Of a stretch of DNA of 10,384 nucleotides, positions 1 to 6,342 are shown piece after piece (position 1 is the stretch's first letter; each line of letters opens with the position of its first letter). Under the pieces are notes generated by a model. That model did not search any database. It was not told the DNA's origin and saw nothing but the letters and a program-made list of their open reading frames with translations. The position numbers and the translations under genes are program-made. Source of the stretch: Bacteroidales bacterium UBA3824 (GTDB lineage Bacteria; Bacteroidota; Bacteroidia; Bacteroidales; UBA3824); NCBI GenBank assembly GCA_002393195.1, contig DGIK01000092.1, positions 1 through 10,384 on the forward strand. Direction: 5' to 3'.

Positions 1-2
1 TC

Positions 3-146
3 ACCCCAAAAAACTTAAACGGCGTTGGCGGCACAATGAATATTTACGGAATGACAGTCAACCACGAAGCCAACAGTTTTTTGGATTACGCCAAGGCAAT
101 GAAAAATGAAGAAACCGTTACCGAGACAACGTGGAAAATTCTCTGA
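3..146 (+). CDS. C-terminal fragment of an unrecognised protein (5' end outside window)
   Basis: A frame open from the left edge runs about 47 codons to a TGA at 144-146. The residues are mixed and protein-like, including NGVGGTMNIYGM, FLDYAKAMKNEE and a final TTWKIL, and third positions vary in a codon-like way. It points towards pgi, and a two-way hairpin terminator lies between them, as expected for two convergent genes. The stop codon falls inside the first copy of the 33-bp repeat (CTCTGA), so the repeat array supplies the last Leu codon and the stop. I do not recognise the family from this short tail. The minus-strand frame across the same bases looks like a shadow. Sequence left of the window would settle it. 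Confidence 0.5.
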   Translation, partial: TPKNLNGVGGTMNIYGMTVNHEANSFLDYAKAMKNEETVTETTWKIL

Positions 147-272
147 GCGTAAAATCTTTTTGCTCAAAAAAATCTCTGAGCGTAAAATCTTTTTACTCAA
201 AAAATACTCTGAGCGTAAAATTTTTTTGCCCGAAATCACCTCTGAGCGTAAAATTTGAATTAATAAACCACA
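141..272. repeat. Four-copy tandem array, exact 33-bp period
   Basis: The 15-bp core CTCTGAGCGTAAAAT occurs without a mismatch at 141-155, 174-188, 207-221 and 240-254, each exactly 33 bp after the last. The rest of the unit decays from left to right. Copies 1 and 2 are nearly identical, with a T5-xCTC-A5 mini-hairpin after the core. Copy 3 keeps part of this, and copy 4 keeps only the core. Because 33 is a multiple of three, both strands stay open and would encode an 11-residue repeat (LSVKSF on plus, KILRSE on minus). The core is shorter and the spacing tighter than in a CRISPR array, and no cas gene is present. The array lies in the 3' region of the left-hand gene, just before the shared terminator. 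Its function is unknown. Confidence 0.85.
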
Positions 273-273
273 A

Positions 274-313
274 AAAAATCCTCCGCGCACATACTTGCAC
301 ACGGAGGATTTTT
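274..313 (-). terminator. Intrinsic terminator of pgi, probably bidirectional
   Basis: AAAAATCCTCCG (274-285) pairs perfectly with CGGAGGATTTTT (302-313) around a 16-nt loop, a 12-bp stem. Read on the minus strand it lies about 30 nt after the pgi stop and ends in a run of seven T. Read on the plus strand it ends in five T, then ATTTT, so it can also stop transcription from the convergent left-hand gene. Confidence 0.85.
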
Positions 314-344
314 ATTTTACATAATGTTGATTATGACGGCTCGA

Positions 345-1688
345 TTACGCCAAACGCTGACGTATTGCCTTCGACGCCTCTTCGTAGCCGGGCTTGTCGA
401 GGAGGGCAAACATGTTTTTCTTGTATGCCTCAACACCGGGCTGATTGAACGGATTGACACCTAAAATGTAACCACTGATGCCACACGCCTTCTCAAAGAA
501 GTAAATCAATTGGCCGAGGTAGTATTCGTTGAGTTTGGGAATCTCGATGCGAATCTGCGGAACGCCGCCGTCGAGGTGTGCGAGTTGAGTGCCGAGTTCT
601 GCCTGTTTGTTGACGAAATCAACACGCTTTCCGGCGAGGAAATTGAGTTGGTCGAGGTTCTGAGCGTCAGACGGAATCTCAACCTTGCGGTCGGGTTCGG
701 CGATTGACAACACAGTTTCGTACATCAGGCGAACACCTTCCTGAATGTATTGACCCATAGAATGGAGGTCTGACGTGAAATCCACCGACGCCGGGAAAAT
801 GCCCTTGCCGTCCTTGCCTTCGGATTCGCCGTAGAGTTGCTTCCACCACTCGGAGAAATAGTGGAGTTTCGGGTGGAAATTGACGAGGATTTCAGTGGAG
901 AATTTCTTGTACAAAAGATTGCGGACAACGGCGTAATGAGCGGCGACATTCTCATCGAAACTCTTGCCCTTCTGCGTCATTTCCTCAACCCTGTACGCGC
1001 CTTGCAACAATTGACGTACATCGAAACCAGCCACAGCAATCGGGAACAGTCCCACGGGAGTCAATACCGAGAACCTGCCGCCAACTGTGTCGCCAATTAC
1101 AAATGTCTTGTAACCCTCTGAATTAGCGAGAGTTCTCAAAGCGCCGCGCTTTTTGTCGGTGATGGCAACAATGCGGTCGGCGGCTTCCTTCTTGCCATAT
1201 TTTTCTTCGATTTTGGCTTTGAGGAGACGGAATGCAATGGCGGGTTCGGTCGTTGTGCCCGACTTTGAAATCACGCACAATGCATACGACTTGTCGGCGA
1301 TTGCGTCCATAAGTTCGGCGATGTAGTCCTCGCCAATGTTTTGACCGGCAAAGAGGATGAGCGGGCTGCCCTTCTTGGGACACATCTGCGCAAATGAATT
1401 GCTCAATGCCTCGATGACAGCCTTTGCGCCGAGGTAACTGCCGCCAATGCCGATGACAACGAGCACGTCAATCTTCTCGCGGAGTTCTGCCGCCTTCTTC
1501 TCGATTTCAGAAAGTTCCTCTTCGGAGATGATGTTTTTTACGTCCACCCAACCGAGGAAATCGTTGCCGGGGAGGGTTTTGTCATAAAGGGCGGCGTTTG
1601 ATTCCAACGCTTTGCCCTGCAAGGCCTTGTAGTCGTTTTCAGAAACGAAACCAAACGCCTTTGAAATGTCAAGTGTTAAGTCTTTCAT
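345..1688 (-). CDS. pgi: Glucose-6-phosphate isomerase
   Basis: This is a cytosolic enzyme of 447 residues that interconverts glucose 6-phosphate and fructose 6-phosphate in glycolysis and gluconeogenesis. It is the short bacterial type. Visible family motifs are the sugar-phosphate (SIS) loop [12 protein letters not shown] (78-89), the phosphate-binding SKSGTTTEP (141-149), the signature [15 protein letters not shown] (199-213), the catalytic Glu region [11 protein letters not shown] (286-296), the ring-opening His in DLHSMGQ (H309), and the catalytic Lys in QPGVEAYKK (K423). The frame is open 51 codons further upstream, but that stretch is low-complexity and crosses the predicted promoter, so I start at MKDLTLD. 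Only an AT-rich leader precedes the start, with no Shine-Dalgarno. The gene is monocistronic, between its own promoter and terminator. No key residue is missing. Confidence 0.97.
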   Translation of the reverse strand: MKDLTLDISKAFGFVSENDYKALQGKALESNAALYDKTLPGNDFLGWVDVKNIISEEELSEIEKKAAELREKIDVLVVIGIGGSYLGAKAVIEALSNSFAQMCPKKGSPLILFAGQNIGEDYIAELMDAIADKSYALCVISKSGTTTEPAIAFRLLKAKIEEKYGKKEAADRIVAITDKKRGALRTLANSEGYKTFVIGDTVGGRFSVLTPVGLFPIAVAGFDVRQLLQGAYRVEEMTQKGKSFDENVAAHYAVVRNLLYKKFSTEILVNFHPKLHYFSEWWKQLYGESEGKDGKGIFPASVDFTSDLHSMGQYIQEGVRLMYETVLSIAEPDRKVEIPSDAQNLDQLNFLAGKRVDFVNKQAELGTQLAHLDGGVPQIRIEIPKLNEYYLGQLIYFFEKACGISGYILGVNPFNQPGVEAYKKNMFALLDKPGYEEASKAIRQRLA

Positions 1689-1732
1689 TACAGTTATTTT
1701 GTTAATCAATGTTGTCCATACTAATACGACCC

Positions 1733-1766
1733 CAAATATAACAACATTTTTCCAAACGCCAACAAA
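1733..1766 (-). promoter_or_regulatory. Predicted pgi promoter (Bacteroidota type)
   Basis: On the minus strand, TATATTTG (1733-1740) matches the Bacteroidota -7 consensus TAnnTTTG exactly. A TTTG that could serve as the -33 box lies at 1763-1766. The 22-nt gap is slightly longer than the usual 19-21. A start near 1726 would give a leader of roughly 38 nt to the pgi ATG. This also argues against the longer upstream frame being translated. Confidence 0.55.
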
Positions 1767-1889
1767 AAAACAATGAAAACTCCATAAAAAAATCCGGCAA
1801 CGTTTGCAAAAGCGCATAAAAGGCTTCCAGACTTTGGGCACATCAAAAAATTAATTAACATAATAATAAATATCTCGACCATCTGACAC

Positions 1890-1935
1890 AAAAAATGCCG
1901 CAGGGCGATTTTATGGAAAAATCGGCTCTGCGGCA
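1890..1935 (-). terminator. Intrinsic terminator after the lipoprotein gene
   Basis: TGCCGCAG (1896-1903) pairs with CTGCGGCA (1928-1935), and the stem continues inside through CGATTTT / AAAAATCG. On the minus strand the hairpin is followed by a T-rich tail (the A run at 1890-1895 and beyond). It lies about 40 nt after the stop of the 1977-2801 gene and before the pgi promoter, so it separates the two units. Confidence 0.85.
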
Positions 1936-1976
1936 CTGAAAAGATTGTCTGATGGTTTACAAAACTGCAATGTGGA

Positions 1977-2801
1977 TTACTTCACGTCCTTAACGAGACG
2001 GACAGCCTTGTAGTAATAATCACCCCTCTGCCTGCCTGTGCAGTCGCTTGTTCCTTTGGCATAGATGGTGTTGTGCTGGAAATACATTTGTTTTCCGTCT
2101 GCTGTCCAGTAGTAGCCATAAACAGGGGTTTCATTGTTGGAGTACCACCTTGTGAACGGAATGAACACCGCACCAGCGTTTTCCATCTTAGCCCAGTCTG
2201 CAACGGAGTAGGCATTGAGTTTAGTGAGGTCGGCTTCGCGTGGCATCTTATTGATTTTTATATCACCGCCAACATTTTTAGCGGTGTCGGCAAGCGACGC
2301 GAATTTTGCACCTTCGGGCAACTTCCAATCGTCAGGCAAGAGGATAATTCCTTGTGAATTATCAACCATACCGTATGCCAGAAGGGAGAGAGCATTGGCG
2401 CGTTTTTGCAATAGGAATACCCACTCCTCCGATGTCAGTGTGCGCCACGGGTCATTGCCGCCATTGACGATTTTGTTGGTGCCCCAGTCGGTGAAGGTTG
2501 ATTCGGGTTTGAGACTTTCGATTCTCGGATTGTCGCCAGTACCCCAACTGAACATATCAAGGACTTCTGCCTTTTCATACGTGTCAGAGCCATAACCTTT
2601 GTCGCCAAGCACAACGTCCCACTGATGGTCTGCGAATTTGCAGGTCTTGGTCGCCTTTTCATACTGGAAGTTTCCGCTCGAAAACTTCACTTTCTGTGTC
2701 TCGCTTACCGAAAACACACCGTTGATTGTGCCTTCCTCCTTGCTGCTGCAACTTGCAAGTAGCACACTTGCGCACAATGCGCCAAATAGAATTTTTTTCA
2801 T
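1977..2801 (-). CDS. Probable surface-exposed lipoprotein (Bacteroidota repeat-type domain)
   Basis: The protein has 274 residues. The N-terminus MKKILFGALCASVLLASC is a lipoprotein signal with lipobox LASC, so the mature protein starts at acylated C18. The residues after it, SSKEEG, fit the K-(D/E)2 lipoprotein export signal described for Capnocytophaga, which suggests display on the outer face of the outer membrane (inference). The body follows a pattern I associate with Bacteroidota cell-surface lipoproteins of uncharacterised role: KVKFSSGNFQY (38-48), DMFSWGTGDNP (82-92), WRTLTSEEWVFLL (119-131), IILLPDDWKLPEG (152-164), WAKMENAGAVFIPF (203-216), and a final YYYKAVRLVKD (262-272). The fold may be of the formylglycine-enzyme/C-lectin-like type, but I see no catalytic residues. 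It lies only 30 nt after the beta-helix gene and shares its terminator, so the two are probably one operon. Binding or adhesion is more likely than catalysis. Confidence 0.85.
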   Translation of the reverse strand: MKKILFGALCASVLLASCSSKEEGTINGVFSVSETQKVKFSSGNFQYEKATKTCKFADHQWDVVLGDKGYGSDTYEKAEVLDMFSWGTGDNPRIESLKPESTFTDWGTNKIVNGGNDPWRTLTSEEWVFLLQKRANALSLLAYGMVDNSQGIILLPDDWKLPEGAKFASLADTAKNVGGDIKINKMPREADLTKLNAYSVADWAKMENAGAVFIPFTRWYSNNETPVYGYYWTADGKQMYFQHNTIYAKGTSDCTGRQRGDYYYKAVRLVKDVK

Positions 2802-2831
2802 TGCTATTATACTTATTGTTTACAACTTTTT

Positions 2832-4403
2832 TTACTTCACCATCTTGTTGTCAGGCTTCTGTGCGCCGTAGCCATTCACCTTGCCAAAGAGATCCTTTGC
2901 CTTCTCCCACGGATATTTGTTGCAATACATCGTGGGGCGTACAATCTCTGTGCCCTGCTGGTTGAGACCAAATGCGCGGTTCACCTGATTGGCGGCGGAA
3001 TTGGCGTTGTAGGACTGTGAAGCCATGATTTGGAGGCTGAGGAAGCCTTTGAGGTAACTCTGGTCGATGGCGTCCACAAATGCCGATTCAGAAGACGGCA
3101 ATTCCTTGTTGCCTTCATATTTAGGACCAATCTGCTCTGCCTCCTCGATGCGGTCGGCGGATACAGAAATTGAAGCGACGCCTGCCGAAGCAATTTCGAG
3201 GTCGCGTTTGTTGGCGAAGAAATAGTTGTTGTACAGGTTGCTCTGTTTGAGAGCCTCCATTTGCTTGTTGGTTTCATAATAAACACGCTCCACACCACAG
3301 TTGCTGCTGCAACCGAAAATGTTGTTGTGGACGTCGATTGTGCGGATGCCATTCATGAAGCGGAAGCCCTGTCCCATTTCGTCCAAAACCTTGGTGCGTG
3401 TCCACGAGAAGAGGACGGTGTTGTGGTGGAAATCCAACGAAACCTTGTCGATGTCCGCATCCCTCACGTTGCCTTTGATTTGGCATGATGCGTAACGGCA
3501 GGCGATGAAGATGTTGTTATAAACCTCCACATGCCCCTTGCCGACGAGGGCGGCGATGCCGTAGTCGCGGCAGTTGACAAAAATGCAGTTTGCAATCTTG
3601 ACGTTGCCCTCTACATCCATGTGCAGCGCGTACTGGTCACCATTGTGGTAGCCTTCCTTGGCGCATGTTGGGGATTCGCCGAGGCCGATGAAACGACCGG
3701 TCAAAACGCCGTCATTCGGAGTTGAGGTAACGGGGTCGTTCACATTCTTGACGCAGTAGAGATTGTTTTCGCCAAGGTCAAACACGAAGCCGTCGATTAC
3801 CACGTCGCCGTCCGGTCCTGTGTAGCCGTATGCCCTACGCGCATTCCAGTTGAATAGCGGCGCGATAAACTTCTGCTCCTTTGGCTGGAATTTGGTGACG
3901 TGCTTGATGACGTCGCGCTCCGAGAAGTCGGTGGAATATCCGCCGTAGAGGCTGAGGTATTTGCCACGCTCCGTGGATGAGTTTCCGAAACGTCCGATTT
4001 CTATGTAGCCACGGTCGAGGTTGCCGAGGTAGTTGCCCTCAGCTACAAGGATAACGTCGTTGTCCTGCGCGAGGTCGATGGCTTTCTGGAGGTCTTTAAG
4101 AGGTGTTGACGGAGATTTGCCGTCGTTGCGTGCGCCGCCGGTCGTGACGCTCACATAGTAGGTCGTTCCCTTTGCGGAGTTAGGACGAGCCGAATTTGAA
4201 GAGGACGGCTGTGCATTCTGCTGTGTGGAGCTCGAAGAAGAGCTGCTGCTTGAAGATGAGGTGCTGCCCGAATTGCCATTCACAGCGTTTGTAGCGGCTT
4301 CCTTAGCCTTGTTGAGAAGGTTTTTGCCGAACTGCGCGTTTGCGTCTCCCGCCGTGGCGAGCATCATCGCCGCTGAGGTCAAAATCGTAAAGATTCTTTT
4401 CAT
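2832..4403 (-). CDS. Secreted right-handed beta-helix protein with poly-serine linker
   Basis: The protein has 523 residues. MKRIFTILTSAAMMLATAGDANA is a signal peptide, cleaved before Q24. A short amphipathic stretch follows (FGKNLLNKAKEAATNAV, 25-41), then a low-complexity linker with 11 consecutive Ser (49-59) and more Ser/Asn/Gln to about 79. From residue 81 the segment YYVSVTTGGARNDGKSPSTPLKDL and on to VILVAEGNY (about 81-125) has the entry motif of pectate-lyase-like/DUF1565 beta-helix proteins. Irregular coils follow with repeated short strands such as KIANCIFVNCRDYGIAAL, VEVYNNIFIACRYA, LDFHHNTVLF and IDVHNNIFGCS, then a helical tail. Nine cysteines lie in the helix region. I see no recognisable lyase active site and no C-terminal secretion sorting domain. 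It is probably a periplasmic or secreted polysaccharide-binding or structural protein. It is the first gene of a unit with the lipoprotein 30 nt downstream. The function is not known. Confidence 0.85.
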   Translation of the reverse strand: MKRIFTILTSAAMMLATAGDANAQFGKNLLNKAKEAATNAVNGNSGSTSSSSSSSSSSSTQQNAQPSSSNSARPNSAKGTTYYVSVTTGGARNDGKSPSTPLKDLQKAIDLAQDNDVILVAEGNYLGNLDRGYIEIGRFGNSSTERGKYLSLYGGYSTDFSERDVIKHVTKFQPKEQKFIAPLFNWNARRAYGYTGPDGDVVIDGFVFDLGENNLYCVKNVNDPVTSTPNDGVLTGRFIGLGESPTCAKEGYHNGDQYALHMDVEGNVKIANCIFVNCRDYGIAALVGKGHVEVYNNIFIACRYASCQIKGNVRDADIDKVSLDFHHNTVLFSWTRTKVLDEMGQGFRFMNGIRTIDVHNNIFGCSSNCGVERVYYETNKQMEALKQSNLYNNYFFANKRDLEIASAGVASISVSADRIEEAEQIGPKYEGNKELPSSESAFVDAIDQSYLKGFLSLQIMASQSYNANSAANQVNRAFGLNQQGTEIVRPTMYCNKYPWEKAKDLFGKVNGYGAQKPDNKMVK

Positions 4404-4497
4404 GTTCAGATTTATTTAATTGGTTTGTTATATTAATGTCAGTCTTAAAAAATCTTCAATCATAAAACGCATGAAAATACTCATATATTGTTGCATA

Positions 4498-4534
4498 AAA
4501 AAACGGGCAACGAATAATCACTGCCCGTTTTTTT
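4498..4534 (-). terminator. Intrinsic terminator of the small acidic protein gene
   Basis: A run of A followed by CGGGCA (4504-4509) pairs with TGCCCG (4522-4527) and a run of seven T, around a 12-nt AT-rich loop. On the minus strand it lies about 27 nt after the stop of the 4561-4917 gene and ends in seven T. It separates that gene from the beta-helix gene. I see no clear promoter box for the beta-helix gene in 4404-4497; the best candidate, TATGATTG on the minus strand near 4460, has one mismatch. Confidence 0.85.
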
Positions 4535-4560
4535 ATGATTTTTTTTTTCAGATTGCTCCC

Positions 4561-4917
4561 TTACTCCAATGAGTAAGCCAAGTCGCCGTCATCATCAATG
4601 AACAGCGTCAATGTGGTGTAGCGGCCGAATGTAATGCCCTGGAACTCAACATAGCCATCCTCCTCGTCAGGATTTACGAAGAAACGGATGTCCCATGCTG
4701 CGTTCTTGTTTGTTACTGTGACCCTTACAGCGTCGCCGTTGTCCAAGGTCTCGTCGCCCATGATGTCTTCCCATTCGTCATCTTCGGATGCCGACATCAT
4801 CACGCCATAGAAATCGATGCCGCTCTGGTTTACAAGCCTGATTGTGCCTTGCTGAGCGTAACTTGCTGCACTGCAAATGAATACCAATGCAAGTGCCATG
4901 AAAAATTTTTTAATCAT
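4561..4917 (-). CDS. Small acidic secreted protein of unknown function
   Basis: The protein has 118 residues. MIKKFFMALALVFICSAASYA is a signal peptide, cleaved before Q22, leaving a mature domain of about 97 residues with no Cys and many Asp and Glu. The sequence LVNQSGIDFYGVMMSASEDD, then EWEDIMGDETLDNGDAVRV, WDIRFFV and YTTLTLFIDDDGD, looks like a compact beta-sandwich. It resembles a widespread small-domain pattern (hydrophobic-x-N-x-[TS]-G ... S-P/A-S ... W-x-D-hydrophobic-hydrophobic-G-x-[DE]). I know that pattern only as an uncharacterised, often mis-named family, so this is recall rather than a search result. The gene stands alone with its own promoter and terminator and is divergent from fmt. 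The clustered acidic residues could bind a cation, but no standard EF-hand is present. Confidence 0.8.
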   Translation of the reverse strand: MIKKFFMALALVFICSAASYAQQGTIRLVNQSGIDFYGVMMSASEDDEWEDIMGDETLDNGDAVRVTVTNKNAAWDIRFFVNPDEEDGYVEFQGITFGRYTTLTLFIDDDGDLAYSLE

Positions 4918-4954
4918 GTTATAAAGGGTTTAGATTTATGAAAAATGTTCATGG

Positions 4955-4962
4955 CAAAAGTA
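4955..4962 (-). promoter_or_regulatory. -7 promoter box of the small secreted protein gene
   Basis: On the minus strand TACTTTTG matches TAnnTTTG exactly and lies 37 nt before the ATG, giving a leader of roughly 30 nt. I see no TTTG at the usual -33 distance. Further upstream (4981-5011) the spacer contains two direct copies of AACATTAAA, 22 bp apart, in a very AT-rich stretch. Confidence 0.5.
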
Positions 4963-5059
4963 ATGTTTTTTCAGACATGAAACATTAAATCTTTTTTTAA
5001 AAAACATTAAAAATTTGTTAAGACGCGGATTTGAGCCCCTCATTTCAAAAATGTTTTCA

Positions 5060-5067
5060 TACATTTG
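5060..5067 (+). promoter_or_regulatory. -7 promoter box of fmt
   Basis: TACATTTG is an exact match to TAnnTTTG, 34 nt before the fmt start codon. The nearest upstream TTTG (5030-5033) is 26 nt away, which is too far for a normal -33 box. It faces away from the minus-strand box at 4955-4962, so the 184-bp gap carries two divergent promoters. Confidence 0.5.
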
Positions 5068-5101
5068 TGCAAAATATCTACCAACCATTCACATATAATC
5101 A

Positions 5102-6055
5102 ATGACTAAACAAGACCTAAGAATCATATACATGGGCACGCCCGACTTCGCTGTAAGCCCATTGAAAGCATTAATAGACAACGGATTCAACATCGTAGCC
5201 GTCGCTACCGGCGCAGACAAGCCGCAGGGACGCGGCAGAAAAATAATCCCGACTCCCGTCAAGGAATTTGCCGTGGAGCAGGGAATCCCCGTCCTGCAAC
5301 CCGAAAAACTCAAAGATCCAGCCTTTGTAGAGCAATTGCGCTCTTATAAAGCCGACCTTCAAATTGTGGTGGCGTTCAGGATGCTGCCAGAAATCGTATG
5401 GGCGATGCCGAAGCTCGGCACTTTCAATCTCCACGCCGCGCTCCTGCCACAATACCGTGGCGCAGCTCCAATCAATTGGGCTGTCATCAACGGCGAGACC
5501 ATGACCGGCGTTACAACATTTTTCATCGACAAGGACATCGACACAGGCCGCATAATGCTGCAACGCGAAGTGCCAATCACGGACTCCGACAATTGCGGCA
5601 CAATACACGACAAACTCATGGAAACCGGCAGCGCACTCGTTGTGGAGACCGTTGACCGCCTCATCGCCAACGACATGAAGCCCATCGAGCAAGAAAGCCT
5701 CATCAAGCCGGGCACCGTCCTGAAACCCGCGCCAAAGATATTCAAGGAAGACTGCCGCCTCGATTTCAACAACGACGCCACAACCATCCGCAACCTCATC
5801 CGAGGCCTCAGCCCCTACCCCGCCGCCTTCACCACAATCAAGGTAAAAGGCAAAGAAATGTCGCTGAAAGTGTTTGCCGCCAACGTCGAAACCACCGACA
5901 ACCACCCCGCACCAGGCTCATTGGAGACCGACAATAAGAATTTTTTAAAGATTTCTTGTCAAAATGGATGGCTCTATCTCACTGACGTACAGTTAGAAGG
6001 CAAAAAAAGAATGAAAATTGTTGAATTTTTGCGCGGAATAAATTTGGAGAATTAA
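5102..6055 (+). CDS. fmt: Methionyl-tRNA formyltransferase
   Basis: This is a cytosolic enzyme of 317 residues that transfers a formyl group from 10-formyltetrahydrofolate to Met-tRNA(fMet) for translation initiation. The N-terminal LRIIYMGTPDFAV (6-18) is the family's typical opening and supports this start. The catalytic domain has FNLHAALLPQYRGAAPINWA (108-127) with active-site N109 and H111, and DKDIDTGRI (143-151) with the catalytic Asp, D147. RGRKIIPTPVK (44-54) is the tRNA-contacting loop. The C-terminal OB-like domain begins near 210 and includes RGLSPYPAAFT (234-244). The length is normal and no motif is missing. The gene is monocistronic on its strand. The -33 box of the following tRNA promoter lies inside its last codons. 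No def gene is adjacent. Confidence 0.97.
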   Translation: MTKQDLRIIYMGTPDFAVSPLKALIDNGFNIVAVATGADKPQGRGRKIIPTPVKEFAVEQGIPVLQPEKLKDPAFVEQLRSYKADLQIVVAFRMLPEIVWAMPKLGTFNLHAALLPQYRGAAPINWAVINGETMTGVTTFFIDKDIDTGRIMLQREVPITDSDNCGTIHDKLMETGSALVVETVDRLIANDMKPIEQESLIKPGTVLKPAPKIFKEDCRLDFNNDATTIRNLIRGLSPYPAAFTTIKVKGKEMSLKVFAANVETTDNHPAPGSLETDNKNFLKISCQNGWLYLTDVQLEGKKRMKIVEFLRGINLEN

Positions 6056-6074
6056 AAAATTGTTTTTATCTTTG
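6043..6074 (+). promoter_or_regulatory. Strong predicted promoter of the tRNA-Glu pair
   Basis: TTTG (6043-6046) and TATCTTTG (6067-6074) are separated by exactly 20 nt and both match the Bacteroidota consensus perfectly. It is the best promoter in the window. The -33 box is inside the last codons of fmt. The predicted start near 6080 leaves a leader of about 38 nt before the first tRNA. Confidence 0.75.
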
Positions 6075-6112
6075 CAGCGCAATTGAGGGAAACGCCCTCC
6101 GCTGCAAAGATA
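6067..6112. repeat. Inverted repeat containing the tRNA promoter -7 box
   Basis: TATCTTTGCAGCG (6067-6079) is the perfect inverse of CGCTGCAAAGATA (6100-6112). Inside it GAGGG (6085-6089) pairs with CCCTC (6095-6099) around a 5-nt loop, AAACG. The left arm includes the whole -7 promoter box, so the same box also reads on the minus strand at 6105-6112. No T run follows, so it does not look like an intrinsic terminator of fmt. It may be an operator-like dyad, or the right half may form a leader hairpin in the tRNA precursor. Confidence 0.8.
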
Positions 6113-6118
6113 TTTGAC

Positions 6119-6190
6119 GGTCCCATCTTCTAACGGTTAGGAAACAAGATTCTCAATCTTGGAATTGGAGTTCGATTCTCCATGGGACTA
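6119..6190 (+). tRNA. tRNA-Glu (anticodon CTC), copy 1
   Basis: The 72-nt cloverleaf has acceptor GGTCCCA / TGGGACT (a G·U wobble at 1-72), D stem TTCT / GGAA, anticodon stem CAAGA / TCTTG with loop TTCTCAA (anticodon CTC at 6152-6154), a 4-nt variable region GAAT, and T arm TGGAG-TTCGATT-CTCCA. The U11-A24 pair, U13·G22, A46 and missing position 47 all fit known glutamate identity elements in E. coli. CCA is not encoded and must be added afterwards. It reads GAG codons. Confidence 0.95.
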
Positions 6191-6226
6191 CGATTTTTTT
6201 TTGGATAGTTAAATATTGTGTTGATT

Positions 6227-6298
6227 GGTCCCATCTTCTAACGGTTAGGAAACAAGATTCTCAATCTTGGAATTGGAGTTCGATTCTCCATGGGACTA
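6227..6298 (+). tRNA. tRNA-Glu (anticodon CTC), copy 2
   Basis: This is identical to the first copy over all 72 bases, with the anticodon at 6260-6262. It follows after a 36-nt AT-rich spacer with a T8-9 run (6194-6202) and no promoter boxes that I can see, so both are probably processed from one transcript. The shared 3' flank is just one further base (C). CCA is not encoded. Confidence 0.95.
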
Positions 6299-6299
6299 C

Positions 6300-6342
6300 A
6301 AAAAAGCACCGCTCGAAACTTAGTTTTGAGCGGTGCTTTTTT
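6300..6342 (+). terminator. Intrinsic terminator of the tRNA-Glu operon
   Basis: An A6 run plus GCACCGCTC (6306-6314) pairs with GAGCGGTGC (6328-6336) plus T6. The stem continues inward through GAAAC / GTTTT (one G·T) to a 3-nt TTA loop, giving more than 20 paired positions. It starts two bases after the second tRNA, so termination and 3' trimming are close together. Confidence 0.92.

Noticed and set aside
141..272. CRISPR array
   Set aside because: The conserved core is only 15 bp with 18-bp intervals that are themselves related between copies 1 and 2, and no cas gene or leader is seen.
15..302. Minus-strand 95-residue open frame with repeated KILRSE
   Set aside because: The repeats are a by-product of the 33-bp period, the frame crosses the terminator hairpin, and the plus strand has a better gene tail.
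1689..1841. Longer N-terminus for pgi (51 more codons)
   Set aside because: It crosses the predicted promoter, is rich in Phe/Trp/Cys unlike the enzyme, and normal family length is reached from 1688.
4576..4600. EF-hand or dockerin calcium loop in FIDDDGDLAY of the small secreted protein
   Set aside because: The spacing does not fit the DxDxDG loop with its distal Glu, so only general acidity is supported.
5171..5905. 244-residue minus-strand frame opposite fmt
   Set aside because: It is a shadow of a clearly identified gene, with Cys/His/Val-rich composition and no family pattern.
6067..6112. Intrinsic terminator of fmt
   Set aside because: No T run follows the hairpin on the plus strand, and the left arm is the tRNA promoter.
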